Assembly (NCBI RefSeq): GCF_013874595.1
Contig: NZ_CP059431.1
Coordinates: 1,426,001-1,490,000 of the forward strand
Direction: 5' to 3'
DNA: 64,000 bases
DNA from: Flavobacterium sp. xlx-214
GTDB taxonomy: Bacteria > Bacteroidota > Bacteroidia > Flavobacteriales > Flavobacteriaceae
Part shown: positions 7,003-15,989 of the stretch, piece after piece
Numbering within the stretch: position 1 is the stretch's first letter
Layout of the letters: the number at the start of each line of letters is the position of its first letter
Position numbers and translations under genes: made by a program
Notes under the pieces: model-generated
Database searches by the model: none
Seen by the model: only the letters and a program-made list of their open reading frames with translations
Told to the model about the DNA's origin: nothing

Positions 7003-8769
7003 ATGACACCTATTTTACCAACAATACAATTTCCTGCTGATTTAAAATCTAAAAGTATTTCTGAATTAACTCAGATTGCTGCAGAAATTCGTCGATTTAT
7101 TATTGATGAAGTTTCAGAAAAAGGTGGGCATTTAGGCGCAAGTTTGGGTGTGGTTGAATTAACCATTGCATTACATTATGTTTTTGATACACCTATTGAT
7201 AAGTTAATTTGGGACGTTGGACATCAAGCCTATGTACATAAAATTTTAACAGGACGTCAAGGTGTTTTTGGAACAAATCGTCAAAAAAATGGTTTGAGTG
7301 GATTTCCAAAGATGACTGAAAGTGTTTATGATGCTTTTGGTGTAGGTCATTCTTCTACATCCATTTCAGCGGCTTTAGGTATGGCAATTGCCAATAAGTT
7401 AAAAGAAAATCATTCGGTTAATCATATCGCGGTAATTGGTGATGCATCTATAGCTTCGGGTATGGCTTTTGAAGCTTTAAACCACGCAGGTGTTACCGAT
7501 GCTAACTTAATAGTTGTTTTAAATGATAACGCTATTGGAATTGATCCAAGTGTTGGTGCGCTTAAAACATATCTTACACAAGTTAAAGAAGGTAAGAATC
7601 CTAAGGTAAACAATATGATAAAATCGTTGAACTTTCAATATGTTGGTCCTATTGATGGTCATGATGTAGAAAGTTTAATTCATGAGTTTCAACGCTTAAA
7701 AGAAAAAGAAGGACCTCGGTTTTTACATGTGATCACAACAAAAGGGAAAGGTTTAAAACAAGCCGAAGAAAACCAAGTGGTTTATCATGCGCCAGGAAAA
7801 TTTGATAAAGTAACAGGTAATTTATTGGTTAACGATAAAGTTAAAAAAGTGAAGTACCAAGACGTTTTTGGACTTACTTTGCTTGAATTAGCGCAACAAA
7901 ATAATAAAATATTTGCTATTACACCTGCTATGCCTACAGGTAGTTCGCTAAAATACATGATGGATATTTTTCCTGAAAGAGCTATTGATGTTGGTATTGC
8001 TGAGCAACATGCTGTTACGTTGGCTGCGGGTATTGCAACAGAAGGTTTTACAGTTTTTTGTGCTATTTATTCTACATTTTTACAACGTGCTTATGATCAA
8101 TTAATTCACGATGTTGCTTTGCAAAACATACCGGTTGTTTTTTGTATTGATAGGGCAGGATTGGTAGGTGAGGACGGAGCCACGCATCAAGGTGTGTTTG
8201 ATATTGCTTATTTAAATGCAATTCCCAATATTCAAATTTTAGCACCTAAGGATGCGGTTGAATTAAGACAAACGTTGTTTACTTTGCAAAATAATCAGGA
8301 ACATCCTGTTGCAGTTAGATATCCTAGGGGAACAATTTCTTCGGTAGAATGGAAGATGCCGTTTAAAAAAATAGATTTTTCTAAAATTCAAAAGATTAAG
8401 TCAGGTAAAAAAGTAGCCGTTTTTACAACAGGTACTATTGTGAATAATGTACTAGAAGCTTTGAATTTTGATGTTGATTCTTTTGCTGTTTATCATTTTA
8501 TTCAAATCAAACCACTAAATGAAGAGGCTATTTTAGAAATAGTTCAATCATTCCAAACAATAATAACAGTTGAAGAAGGCGTTATAATAGGCGGTTTTGG
8601 TAGTGTTATAAACTCAATTTTACTAAAGAATTCTGTTACTAAAAAAATAATCAATTTAGGTGTGCCTGATGTTTTTATTGAACATGCAACGGTGCAAGAA
8701 CAAATGCAGCAATGTGGTTTAGATGTGCCATCTTTGCAAAAAGTATTTAAAAATGTAAGTGATGTTTAA
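7003..8769 (+). CDS. dxs: 1-deoxy-D-xylulose-5-phosphate synthase
   Basis: Thiamine-diphosphate enzyme that condenses pyruvate and glyceraldehyde 3-phosphate, the first step of the MEP isoprenoid pathway. 588 residues from the ATG. Seen: N-terminal GHLGASLGVVELTIALH, DVGHQAYVHKILTGR, the ThDP/Mg motif starting GDASIASGMAFEALN and reaching NDNAIGI, then the pyrimidine-domain GIAEQHAVTLAAGIA and DRAGLVGEDGATHQG. The GDG of the classical ThDP motif is GDA here, which I recall as common in flavobacterial DXS. Its last 8 bases overlap the next gene, so translation is probably coupled. Confidence 0.95.
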   Translation: MTPILPTIQFPADLKSKSISELTQIAAEIRRFIIDEVSEKGGHLGASLGVVELTIALHYVFDTPIDKLIWDVGHQAYVHKILTGRQGVFGTNRQKNGLSGFPKMTESVYDAFGVGHSSTSISAALGMAIANKLKENHSVNHIAVIGDASIASGMAFEALNHAGVTDANLIVVLNDNAIGIDPSVGALKTYLTQVKEGKNPKVNNMIKSLNFQYVGPIDGHDVESLIHEFQRLKEKEGPRFLHVITTKGKGLKQAEENQVVYHAPGKFDKVTGNLLVNDKVKKVKYQDVFGLTLLELAQQNNKIFAITPAMPTGSSLKYMMDIFPERAIDVGIAEQHAVTLAAGIATEGFTVFCAIYSTFLQRAYDQLIHDVALQNIPVVFCIDRAGLVGEDGATHQGVFDIAYLNAIPNIQILAPKDAVELRQTLFTLQNNQEHPVAVRYPRGTISSVEWKMPFKKIDFSKIQKIKSGKKVAVFTTGTIVNNVLEALNFDVDSFAVYHFIQIKPLNEEAILEIVQSFQTIITVEEGVIIGGFGSVINSILLKNSVTKKIINLGVPDVFIEHATVQEQMQQCGLDVPSLQKVFKNVSDV

Positions 8770-10009
8770 ATTTAAAATTACAGCTTTATTTTTATTGATT
8801 TCCGCAATAAGTATTGCGCAAACAAACGACTCTATTTATTCTAAAAAGCACAAAAGTCTACACGATTTTTACAAAAAAGAGTTCTCTATTTTTGATACAC
8901 TTATAAAGGTAAATGATACGCTTTATTTACAACCTGTTGTAGTAGAACCTAAAATTGTTTTACAAGATTCTATTTTAAAGCAAAGTAGTTTAGGAGGAAT
9001 TCAACAAGTGGTTTTGACTACTTTTGAAGTTACCAAACGTAATAAAAATAACGATTTATCGTATTTTTTAGTTCCCAAAACAGCACAGTTTGTTTACGAT
9101 AAAATTCCTAAATCAAATTATCAATTGCCTTTTGAAGAGCTTTCGCCCATTCGTTCTGAAATCAGTTTTTGGAAAAAAACAAATAGTTTAGGTTTAGATA
9201 TCAATCAAGGTACTTTCTCTAATTGGAGTGCGGGTGGATATAGCTCTGTTTCGGGTATTGTTAAAGGCGATTTTTCTCGAAAATATGAAAAAGGAAGAAC
9301 TGTTTGGCTAAACGAGTTAAAAGTGCGTTACGGTTTAAACAAGCAAGAAAATGTAGAATTAAGAAAAACCGATGACGTTTTAAGTATCAATTCTTCGTTT
9401 GGTTATAAATCTTCGGTGAAATCAAATTGGTACTATTCTGCCAAACTAACATTGAATACTCAAATGGCAAACGGATACGCATATCCTAACATAGATGTGC
9501 CTATTTCTAGAGCTTTTGCGCCAGCGTATTTGTTTGTGGGTATTGGTTCAGAATATTTCAAGAACAATTTTAAAGCCTATATTTCGCCTATTACATTGAA
9601 ATCTACTTTGGTTTTAGATGCTACTCTTGCTAACAAAGGAGAATTTGGTTTAGAAGGAGGCGTTTTTGATGCTGACGGAAATTTAATAAAGGCAGGAAAG
9701 AAATCAAGAAATGAATTGGGTTTTTTATTTACTACCGAGTGGAATAAAACCATTATGAAAAACGTTAACCTAAAAAATAACGTAACTTTATATACTGATT
9801 ATTTGAATAATTTCGGAAACATAGATGCAGATTGGCAGCTTTTGTTAGAAATGAAAGTAAATAGCTTAATTAAAGCTACTTTGGGCGGACATTTGATTTA
9901 TGATGATGATATTAAAAATAAAAGAGATGTAAACGGAACTCAAATAACCGAAGGACCTCGTGTACAATTTAAACAGTTGCTTAGCGTTGGTTTGATGTAT
10001 AATTTTTAG
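8762..10009 (+). CDS. DUF3078 domain-containing envelope protein
   Basis: 415 residues starting at ATG 8762, inside the dxs 3' end, with a signal peptide ending ISIAQ. The body is rich in beta strands with aromatic and Gly residues (NQGTFSNWSAGGYSSVSGIV, LLSVGLMYNF at the end), which suggests an outer membrane barrel. It matches what I know of DUF3078 proteins, which often follow dxs in flavobacteria. The function is not known. It is followed after 4 bases by another barrel gene, giving a dxs-DUF3078-barrel operon. Confidence 0.85.
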   Translation: MFKFKITALFLLISAISIAQTNDSIYSKKHKSLHDFYKKEFSIFDTLIKVNDTLYLQPVVVEPKIVLQDSILKQSSLGGIQQVVLTTFEVTKRNKNNDLSYFLVPKTAQFVYDKIPKSNYQLPFEELSPIRSEISFWKKTNSLGLDINQGTFSNWSAGGYSSVSGIVKGDFSRKYEKGRTVWLNELKVRYGLNKQENVELRKTDDVLSINSSFGYKSSVKSNWYYSAKLTLNTQMANGYAYPNIDVPISRAFAPAYLFVGIGSEYFKNNFKAYISPITLKSTLVLDATLANKGEFGLEGGVFDADGNLIKAGKKSRNELGFLFTTEWNKTIMKNVNLKNNVTLYTDYLNNFGNIDADWQLLLEMKVNSLIKATLGGHLIYDDDIKNKRDVNGTQITEGPRVQFKQLLSVGLMYNF

Positions 10010-10013
10010 AAGG

Positions 10014-10709
10014 ATGAGATTATTATTTAACATATTTGTTTTGTTGTTTTCTGTACAAATGTTTGCGCAGGCTACAGATACTATTCCCGAGTTAGATAGA
10101 ACCATTAAAGTAACTGATCCTTTTTATCGTGAGGATCAATTTTACTTAGGGGTAACGCATAGTATTTTAACGCAACAACCAGAGCATTTTAAACAACGAT
10201 CTATTTCTATAGGTACTAATTTTGGTTTTTTACGCGATATTCCCGTTAATAAACAAAGAACATTTGCTATAGCACCAGGTGTTGGTTTGGCGTTTCATAA
10301 TTTACGACATAATTGGGCTTTGCTTAATGTACAAGAAGGGACTTTTTCTATTGATCAAAATTTTTCTAAAAATGTTCAAAAACTAATGTATTTAGAAGTT
10401 CCTATTGAATTTCGTTGGCGTAATTCAAAAGTACATTCGCATAAATTTTGGCGTGTTTATACTGGTATAAAGTATAGTTATTTGCTTAGATCTACCACAA
10501 AATACAATGGTACTTTTGGCGAAATAAATTACAGTAACAATGATTTAGTTTCTAAATCAAATATTGGTGTTTATGTATCAGCAGGTTTTAATACTTGGAA
10601 TTTGTACGCTTATTACGGTTTTACTCCTTTATATAAGAAAAACACGCTTACAACAAATCAAAGTAATCTTAACATGATTAATGTTGGATTGATGTTTTAC
10701 ATACTGTAG
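10014..10709 (+). CDS. PorT-like outer membrane beta-barrel protein
   Basis: 231 residues, signal peptide ending MFAQ, then barrel strands (DQFYLGVTHSILTQ, SISIGTNFGFLRDI, MNVGLMFYIL-like end). The sequence resembles the PorT/SprT barrel group, but the identity with T9SS PorT itself is not certain, so no symbol is assigned. Third gene of the dxs operon. Its last 13 bases overlap, tail to tail, the PAP2-like gene on the other strand. Confidence 0.75.
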   Translation: MRLLFNIFVLLFSVQMFAQATDTIPELDRTIKVTDPFYREDQFYLGVTHSILTQQPEHFKQRSISIGTNFGFLRDIPVNKQRTFAIAPGVGLAFHNLRHNWALLNVQEGTFSIDQNFSKNVQKLMYLEVPIEFRWRNSKVHSHKFWRVYTGIKYSYLLRSTTKYNGTFGEINYSNNDLVSKSNIGVYVSAGFNTWNLYAYYGFTPLYKKNTLTTNQSNLNMINVGLMFYIL

Positions 10710-11302
10710 AACAAAATAAACCCGGGTGTAAAGCCAATTAAAGCTCCTAAAATTACTTCTACATTGGTATGAGCACTTAGGTACAAACGTGCCGAAGCCA
10801 CTATGCCAATAATTACCAATAAAATAGGCAGTACAATAAACGGATTTATGTAGTAAGTTGTAGTTGGATTAATAAACAATGGTATTACAGCACATAGATA
10901 AGCTACATGTATGCTGTATTTGCGTTTTAAAAGCACACTAAAATATAAAATGATGTTGGAGATAGCGTATGCTACAAAAAAGTATTTTAGGGTAGTGTTA
11001 GCAGTGTCTTGCCAAATTTTAAAAACCAAAATAGCTATAATCACAATGTTTAAAAAAATAGGCGCAGAGCGTTCTCTTACATTTGTAATCATAATGCTTG
11101 ATTTTAAAAGACCTAAAGATTTTAAAAATAAGTAGATACAAATAGGCAACAAACACGTCATTAAGAAAACCTGTCCAGTAGCAATATATGTTTCAAAAGT
11201 GATGAAAAAATTAGAGCTCATCCAATAAAAACAGCCTGTAACCATTGTAGGAATAAGCACAGGGTGAAAAAGATAAGAAGCTATTTTTGCTAAGTGTTTC
11301 AT
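10697..11302 (-). CDS. PAP2-related integral membrane protein
   Basis: 201 residues with about six transmembrane segments. The C-terminal SARLYLSAHTNVEVILGALIGF resembles the last motif of PAP2 phosphatases (SR-x5-H-x3-D), but the final Asp is Glu here and no PSGH motif is seen, so activity is doubtful. Its ATG overlaps the rpoN stop (TAATG), so it is translationally coupled to rpoN in the asnS-rpoN-PAP2 block. It might bind a lipid phosphate or be a relic; I cannot name a substrate. Confidence 0.75.
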   Translation of the reverse strand: MKHLAKIASYLFHPVLIPTMVTGCFYWMSSNFFITFETYIATGQVFLMTCLLPICIYLFLKSLGLLKSSIMITNVRERSAPIFLNIVIIAILVFKIWQDTANTTLKYFFVAYAISNIILYFSVLLKRKYSIHVAYLCAVIPLFINPTTTYYINPFIVLPILLVIIGIVASARLYLSAHTNVEVILGALIGFTPGFILFYSM

Positions 11303-12765
11303 TAAATTTTCTTACGCATACGTGCAACAGGTATATCTAATTGTTCACGGTATTTTGCAATGGTTCTTCGTGCAATAGGATATCCTTTTTCTTTTAACAA
11401 TTCAGCTAATTTATCATCTGGATAAGGTTTTTGTTTATCCTCATCATCAATAATGTTTTGCAGTATTTTCTTTATTTCAATGGTTGACACTTCTTCTCCT
11501 TGATCATTAACCATAGCTTCAGAGAAAAACTCTTTAATTAACTTGGTTCCATAAGGTGTATCCACATATTTGCTGTTTGCTACACGTGAAATAGTAGAAA
11601 TATCCAACCCAACCATATCGGCAATATCTTTTAAAATCATAGGACGAATTTTAGTTTCATCTCCATCTAAAAAATATTCTCGTTGGTATTCAATAATAGC
11701 ACTCATGGTTACAAAAAGTGTCTCCTGGCGCTGTTTAATAGCATCAATAAACCACTTAGCGCCATCTAATTTTTGTTTGATGAATTGTACGGCATCTTTT
11801 TGTGCTGTAGATTTATCGTTGGTGTCTTTATACGTTTGCAACATTTCTTGATAATCTTTAGAAACATGCAATTCAGGAGCGTTTCTTCCGTTTAAAAGCA
11901 ATTCTATTTCACCGTCTTCTACTTTTACCGTAAAATCTGGGATGATATGTTCAATAGCACGCGAACTTCCTGAAAAACTACCACCCGGTTTAGGGTTTAA
12001 CTTTTCAATTTCATCAAATGCCTTTCTTAGTTGTGATTGCGATACTCCGTATTTTTGTAATAGTTTGTCGTAATGCTTTTTGGTAAAAGCATCAAACTGA
12101 TTTTCTAAAATATCTTTCGCTAAATCAACCGATTCATTAGGAGTTTTATTACGTAGTTGTAAAATTAAACACTCTTGCAAATCGCGTGCGCCCACACCAC
12201 TTGGCTCTAATTCATGAATAACATTTACCAAAATAGCGTGCACTTGATCTTCGGATGCATAAATACCTTGCGTAAACGCCATGTCATCTACAATATCCTG
12301 AATATCTCTACGGATATACCCCATATCGTCCATACTACCAATTAAAAACTCGGCAATGTTACGTTCTTCTTCGGTTAAAATAAAGGTATTTAGCTGTTCT
12401 AATAAGCTTTGATGAAAACTAATTTGCGCTTCAATTGGCGAAAACGTCTCTTCATCGTCATCGCTGTAATTGTTGCTTTTTAGTTTGTAATCAGGAATTT
12501 CATCATCACTTAAATAATCATCAATGTTGATGTCGTCCGTATCAATATGTTCATTGTCGTAATCATCATAATCGTCAGAATTATCTTGAAAATCATCTGA
12601 GTTTAACTCCTCTTCTTTGCCTGATTCTAAAGCAGGATTTTCAACCAATTCTTCTTTTAAGCGTTGTTCAAAAGCCAGCGTAGGCAATTGAATCAACTTC
12701 ATTAATTGAATTTGTTGCGGAGATAGTTTTTGCGATAATTTTAATTGTAAATTCTGTTTTAACAT
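11302..12765 (-). CDS. rpoN: RNA polymerase sigma-54 factor
   Basis: 487 residues. Seen: region I activator-binding helix rich in Gln and Leu (MLKQNLQLKLSQKLSPQQIQ), a long acidic region II (many Asp/Glu, residues about 50-110), the core-binding and helix-turn-helix regions, and the RpoN box ARRTIAKYR near the C-terminus, which reads the -24 element. It needs an AAA+ enhancer-binding protein, none of which is in this window. Preceded by a promoter buried in the asnS terminator and followed by a TAATG-coupled membrane protein. Confidence 0.95.
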   Translation of the reverse strand: MLKQNLQLKLSQKLSPQQIQLMKLIQLPTLAFEQRLKEELVENPALESGKEEELNSDDFQDNSDDYDDYDNEHIDTDDINIDDYLSDDEIPDYKLKSNNYSDDDEETFSPIEAQISFHQSLLEQLNTFILTEEERNIAEFLIGSMDDMGYIRRDIQDIVDDMAFTQGIYASEDQVHAILVNVIHELEPSGVGARDLQECLILQLRNKTPNESVDLAKDILENQFDAFTKKHYDKLLQKYGVSQSQLRKAFDEIEKLNPKPGGSFSGSSRAIEHIIPDFTVKVEDGEIELLLNGRNAPELHVSKDYQEMLQTYKDTNDKSTAQKDAVQFIKQKLDGAKWFIDAIKQRQETLFVTMSAIIEYQREYFLDGDETKIRPMILKDIADMVGLDISTISRVANSKYVDTPYGTKLIKEFFSEAMVNDQGEEVSTIEIKKILQNIIDDEDKQKPYPDDKLAELLKEKGYPIARRTIAKYREQLDIPVARMRKKI

Positions 12766-12796
12766 CTTATGTTGATCCTTTTGGACTTTTATTAAT

Positions 12797-12859
12797 AAAA
12801 AAAGTTTGATACAAACTTATTATTCAAAAATAGCAAATAATTAGCGTTGTATCAAACTT
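12797..12859 (-). terminator. Terminator after asnS that also contains the rpoN promoter
   Basis: Perfect 13-bp arms (12847-12859 and 12802-12814) around a 32-base loop, followed on the minus strand by T7 (12797-12803). It lies between the asnS stop and rpoN. Confidence 0.7.
12825..12856 (-). promoter_or_regulatory. rpoN promoter (TTTG-N20-TATTTTTG) inside the terminator
   Basis: On the minus strand, TTTG at 12856-12853, 20 bases, then TATTTTTG at 12832-12825. This is a full match to the Bacteroidota consensus. The -33 lies in the first arm of the asnS terminator and the -7 lies in its loop, so rpoN RNA would begin just before the second arm. Confidence 0.65.
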
Positions 12860-12888
12860 AATATGTTATAAAATCTGTGAAAGATTTT

Positions 12889-14325
12889 TTAAAATTCTGC
12901 GTTTTGCGGTGTTCTTGGGAACGGAATTACGTCGCGAATGTTGCTCATACCTGTTACAAACAATACCAAACGTTCAAAACCTAAACCAAAACCACTGTGA
13001 ACTGCTGTTCCAAATTTACGGGTGTCTAAGTACCACCATAATTCTTCTTCAGGTATGTTTAAAGCTTTCATTTTTTCAACTAACACTTCGTAACGCTCTT
13101 CACGCTGAGAACCACCCACAATTTCACCAATACCTGGGAATAAAATATCCATAGCGCGAACCGTTTTTTCATCCTCATTTAAACGCATGTAGAATGATTT
13201 GATGTTTGCTGGATAATCAAAAACAATTACAGGCGATTTAAAGTGTTTTTCAACCAAGAAACGCTCGTGCTCACTTTGTAAATCGGCACCCCATTCTTCA
13301 ATAAGGTAATTGAATTGTTTCTTCTTGTTTGGTTTAGAATCTTTTAAAATGTCAATAGCTTCGGTGTATGAAACGCGTTTAAAGTTGTTTTCTAAAACAA
13401 ATTGTAATTTTTCAATCAACGTCATTTCAGAACGCTCAGCTTGCGGTTTCGATTTTTCTTCGTCTAACAAACGTGCTTCCAATTGTTTTAAATCGTCTTC
13501 ACATTTTTCAAGCGTATATTTAATAACGAATTTGATGAAATCTTCAGCCAAATCCATGTTTCCATCTAAATCTAAGAAAGCAACTTCTGGCTCAATCATC
13601 CAAAACTCGGCTAAGTGGCGTGAAGTGTTTGAATTTTCAGCACGAAATGTTGGTCCAAACGTATAAATCGACCCTAAAGCCATAGCATACGCTTCACCTT
13701 CTAACTGACCTGAAACCGTTAAATTGGTGTGTTTACCAAAGAAATCTTCTTTGTAATTAATGCTTCCGTCTTCGTTACGAGGAGCCGATCCATCTAACGG
13801 AAACGAAGTAACTTGAAACATTTCACCTGCACCTTCGGCATCAGAACCTGTGATGATTGGTGTGTTTACATAGAAAAAACCGTTGTCTTGAAAATACTTG
13901 TGTACTGCGTAAGATAACGTACTGCGCACGCGCATAATAGCACCAAACATATTGGTACGTATACGTAAATGAGCGTTTTCACGTAAAAACTCTAACGAGT
14001 GTTTTTTAGGTTGCATTGGGTATTTTTCAGGATCAGAATCTCCTAAAATTTCAACTGTTTTTGCTTGAATTTCGTATTTCTGACCTTTACCTTGACTTTC
14101 AACCAATGTACCTTTAACGCTTACTGCAGCGCCTGTGGTAATACGTTTGATGATATCTTCAGGAAAAGCATCTAATTCTAAAACACATTGAATGTTATGA
14201 ATGGTAGAACCATCGTTTAATGCAATAAATTGGTTGTTTCTAAAACTACGTACCCAACCTTTTGCTACTACTTCTTGTAAAAGACTTGACCCTGATAAAA
14301 GATCTTTAATCTTAGTATGTTTCAT
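12889..14325 (-). CDS. asnS: Asparaginyl-tRNA synthetase
   Basis: 478-residue class II synthetase that charges tRNA-Asn. Seen: N-terminal OB-fold anticodon-binding domain ([17 protein letters not shown]), motif 1/2 regions ([48 protein letters not shown]) and motif 3 [39 protein letters not shown] and the AsnRS-specific insert distinguish it from AspRS. Its presence suggests direct Asn-tRNA formation. A -7 box lies 39 bases upstream and a strong hairpin lies downstream. Confidence 0.97.
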   Translation of the reverse strand: MKHTKIKDLLSGSSLLQEVVAKGWVRSFRNNQFIALNDGSTIHNIQCVLELDAFPEDIIKRITTGAAVSVKGTLVESQGKGQKYEIQAKTVEILGDSDPEKYPMQPKKHSLEFLRENAHLRIRTNMFGAIMRVRSTLSYAVHKYFQDNGFFYVNTPIITGSDAEGAGEMFQVTSFPLDGSAPRNEDGSINYKEDFFGKHTNLTVSGQLEGEAYAMALGSIYTFGPTFRAENSNTSRHLAEFWMIEPEVAFLDLDGNMDLAEDFIKFVIKYTLEKCEDDLKQLEARLLDEEKSKPQAERSEMTLIEKLQFVLENNFKRVSYTEAIDILKDSKPNKKKQFNYLIEEWGADLQSEHERFLVEKHFKSPVIVFDYPANIKSFYMRLNEDEKTVRAMDILFPGIGEIVGGSQREERYEVLVEKMKALNIPEEELWWYLDTRKFGTAVHSGFGLGFERLVLFVTGMSNIRDVIPFPRTPQNAEF

Positions 14326-14364
14326 GTTATATTGCTATAATTATGTGTCGATTTAACTAATGGG

Positions 14365-14372
14365 CAAAGGTA
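14365..14372 (-). promoter_or_regulatory. -7 box of asnS
   Basis: TACCTTTG on the minus strand, 39 bases before the asnS ATG at 14325; full match to TAnnTTTG. Confidence 0.5.
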
Positions 14373-14431
14373 CAATTTTTTTAATAGTTAGCTTAGAATT
14401 ATTTTATAGAAAGCACAACGTTTGCTTTTTA

Positions 14432-14439
14432 TATCTTTG
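14432..14439 (+). promoter_or_regulatory. -7 box of the SMR gene
   Basis: TATCTTTG ending 21 bases before the ATG at 14461. The 135-base gap contains no recognisable guanidine riboswitch. Confidence 0.5.
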
Positions 14440-14460
14440 CCAAAAAATTAGAGTGTATTC

Positions 14461-14790
14461 ATGAATTGGATTATATTAATTATTGCAGGTTTATGCGAAG
14501 TAGGTTTTACATCATGTTTAGGTAAAGCGCAACAAAGTACTGGTACCGAAATGTATGCTTGGTACGGTGGGTTTTTAGGGTTTTTAGTAATATCAATGTT
14601 GTTGTTAATGAAAGCAACCCAAACGTTGCCTTTAGGAACCGCTTATGCTGTTTGGACAGGGATTGGAGCTGTAGGAACTGTTTTAATGGGCATTTTTGTT
14701 TTTAAAGAACCCGTAACTTTTTGGAGAGTGTTTTTTATTGCTACCTTAATTGCATCTATTGTTGGATTAAAGTTTGTATCTTCTCATTAA
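14461..14790 (+). CDS. Small multidrug resistance (SMR) transporter, SugE/Gdx-like
   Basis: 109 residues, four transmembrane helices, acting as an antiparallel dimer that exchanges protons for a small cation. Glu13 in AGLCEVGF is the essential carboxylate. The motif LPLGTAYAVWTGIGAVGTVLMG is closer to the SugE/Gdx guanidinium exporters than to EmrE. The segment after Glu13 (GFTSCLGKAQ) differs from typical Gdx, so the substrate could also be a quaternary ammonium compound. The lipoprotein gene starts 2 bases after its stop and may be cotranscribed. Confidence 0.85.
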   Translation: MNWIILIIAGLCEVGFTSCLGKAQQSTGTEMYAWYGGFLGFLVISMLLLMKATQTLPLGTAYAVWTGIGAVGTVLMGIFVFKEPVTFWRVFFIATLIASIVGLKFVSSH

Positions 14791-14792
14791 AA

Positions 14793-15338
14793 ATGAAAAC
14801 AGGTTTTCTTCTTTTTGTATTGTTTATTTTGACTTCTTGTAAGAAAGAAGAAAAAGTGGTGTTGAAAGAGGATTTTGTTTTTACTACAACTACTAAAAGT
14901 GAACGTGTACTTTCCTTAAAGTTTCAAAACGATACAGTATTTGTTGCTTGGGATTTTCCTAAACATGAAATGGTTTACTATTTTTTATTAAATGAAATTG
15001 AAAAAGATAGTATTAATTTTTTTCTAAGTAATTTGGATTATACTAAATACAAATCAGAGTATTATCAGCAGAGCTTACAAGATGGTGGTCTAAATCAATT
15101 TGAATTTAATAGTCCTTTTAAAAGAATACTTGTTTATGGTCATGATAAGCTTGATGAAATTAAGGATTTAAAAGCATTTTCTCATTATTTAATAGAAATG
15201 TACTTTTCTAGAAGAAAAATAGGATTGAGAAGTGTTGTTTATTTTGAAGGACAAGAAGTTTATAAAAATAAAGATATAGATTTCGGTAATGTCGATCGAT
15301 TTATTTTACCTGATATTCCATACGATTCCCTAAAATAA
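14793..15338 (+). CDS. Hypothetical lipoprotein
   Basis: 181 residues from the ATG at 14793 (MKTGFLLFVLFILTSCKKEE). A type II signal peptide has its lipobox Cys at 16, and the charged KKEE after it suits a flavobacterial lipoprotein. A longer in-frame reading from 14721 would overlap the SMR gene and lose the signal sequence, so I rejected it. The mature part is mixed alpha/beta without a motif I know. It ends 7 bases before the convergent esterase gene. Confidence 0.75.
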   Translation: MKTGFLLFVLFILTSCKKEEKVVLKEDFVFTTTTKSERVLSLKFQNDTVFVAWDFPKHEMVYYFLLNEIEKDSINFFLSNLDYTKYKSEYYQQSLQDGGLNQFEFNSPFKRILVYGHDKLDEIKDLKAFSHYLIEMYFSRRKIGLRSVVYFEGQEVYKNKDIDFGNVDRFILPDIPYDSLK

Positions 15339-15345
15339 AAAAGTA

Positions 15346-15891
15346 TTACAAATGTGCTTGTTGTATAAAACGAATGAATTCTTCGGTGTCAAGGTTGCTT
15401 AAAGTATGGTTCCAATCATCGTTTACAATTACAGTGTTTTTATCTTTAAAGATATTGTAGGTGTATGCGTAATCTAGAACTTCGTCTTTTTTACCTAATA
15501 AAATTAATCCATTAGCTATGTTGTCTGATGGATTTTTTAATTGATGGGCTAATTCTAAAGGAAAACTAAGATTTTCTATTTTACGTTGCGCTACATTTAC
15601 CAACGGGTTAATCAATACAAAATACATAAGCGTTTCTTTATCTTTAAAAGCATCCAAAAGTTGATACGTAAAGTTGCCACCAGTACTAGATCCTATAAAA
15701 CAAATAGGTTGTTGCCAATTAATTTGGTTGTTTAGTTGCTCTGTTAAACAAGAAATAATATCGGTTTGATGCTCATTCCATTCCAATGCAATAGCTGTAT
15801 TGCTTGTGTTATCTACAAAAGCCTTGATTTTTTTAAACTTAGTGCTGCCTGCACCTGTAGTACCAAAACCGTGTATGTAAACGTATTGCAT
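15346..15891 (-). CDS. YqiA-like alpha/beta-hydrolase (esterase)
   Basis: 181 residues from the ATG at 15891 (MQYVYIHGFGTTGAGS). Seen: the oxyanion HGFG, nucleophile Ser69 in IGSSTGG (GxSxG), Asp in GKKDEVLDY and His in DWNHTLSN near the end, so the triad is complete. It is cytoplasmic, with no signal sequence. The UPF0227/YqiA group cleaves short acyl esters; the physiological substrate is unknown. An upstream in-frame ATG at 15948 overlaps the -7 promoter box, so the downstream start is chosen. Confidence 0.8.
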   Translation of the reverse strand: MQYVYIHGFGTTGAGSTKFKKIKAFVDNTSNTAIALEWNEHQTDIISCLTEQLNNQINWQQPICFIGSSTGGNFTYQLLDAFKDKETLMYFVLINPLVNVAQRKIENLSFPLELAHQLKNPSDNIANGLILLGKKDEVLDYAYTYNIFKDKNTVIVNDDWNHTLSNLDTEEFIRFIQQAHL

Positions 15892-15916
15892 GTATGTTGA
15901 TGTATTTGTAAAAATA

Positions 15917-15942
15917 AATTCCTTACTAATAAGCAAGGAATT
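15917..15942 (-). promoter_or_regulatory. Hairpin at the predicted 5' end of the esterase mRNA
   Basis: 8-bp arms (15935-15942 with 15917-15924) and a 10-base loop with no T-tract, located directly at the predicted transcription start and 26 bases before the ATG. Confidence 0.4.
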
Positions 15943-15945
15943 CAT

Positions 15946-15953
15946 CAAATGTA
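15946..15953 (-). promoter_or_regulatory. -7 box of the esterase gene
   Basis: TACATTTG on the minus strand; transcription should start near 15940, downstream of the rejected ATG at 15948. Confidence 0.5.
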
Positions 15954-15989
15954 CTTAAATTTAAAAAATATGCTTCTTACTAATTCTAT

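Noticed and set aside
14326..14460. Guanidine (ykkC-type) riboswitch before the SMR gene
   Set aside because: The gap is short and AT-rich, and I could not find the conserved hairpins.
14721..14792. Upstream in-frame extension of the lipoprotein gene into the SMR gene
   Set aside because: It would remove the clear type II signal peptide that begins at the ATG at 14793.
15892..15948. Longer esterase with an ATG at 15948
   Set aside because: That ATG overlaps the -7 box, and the hydrolase fold starts at MQYVYIHGFG.
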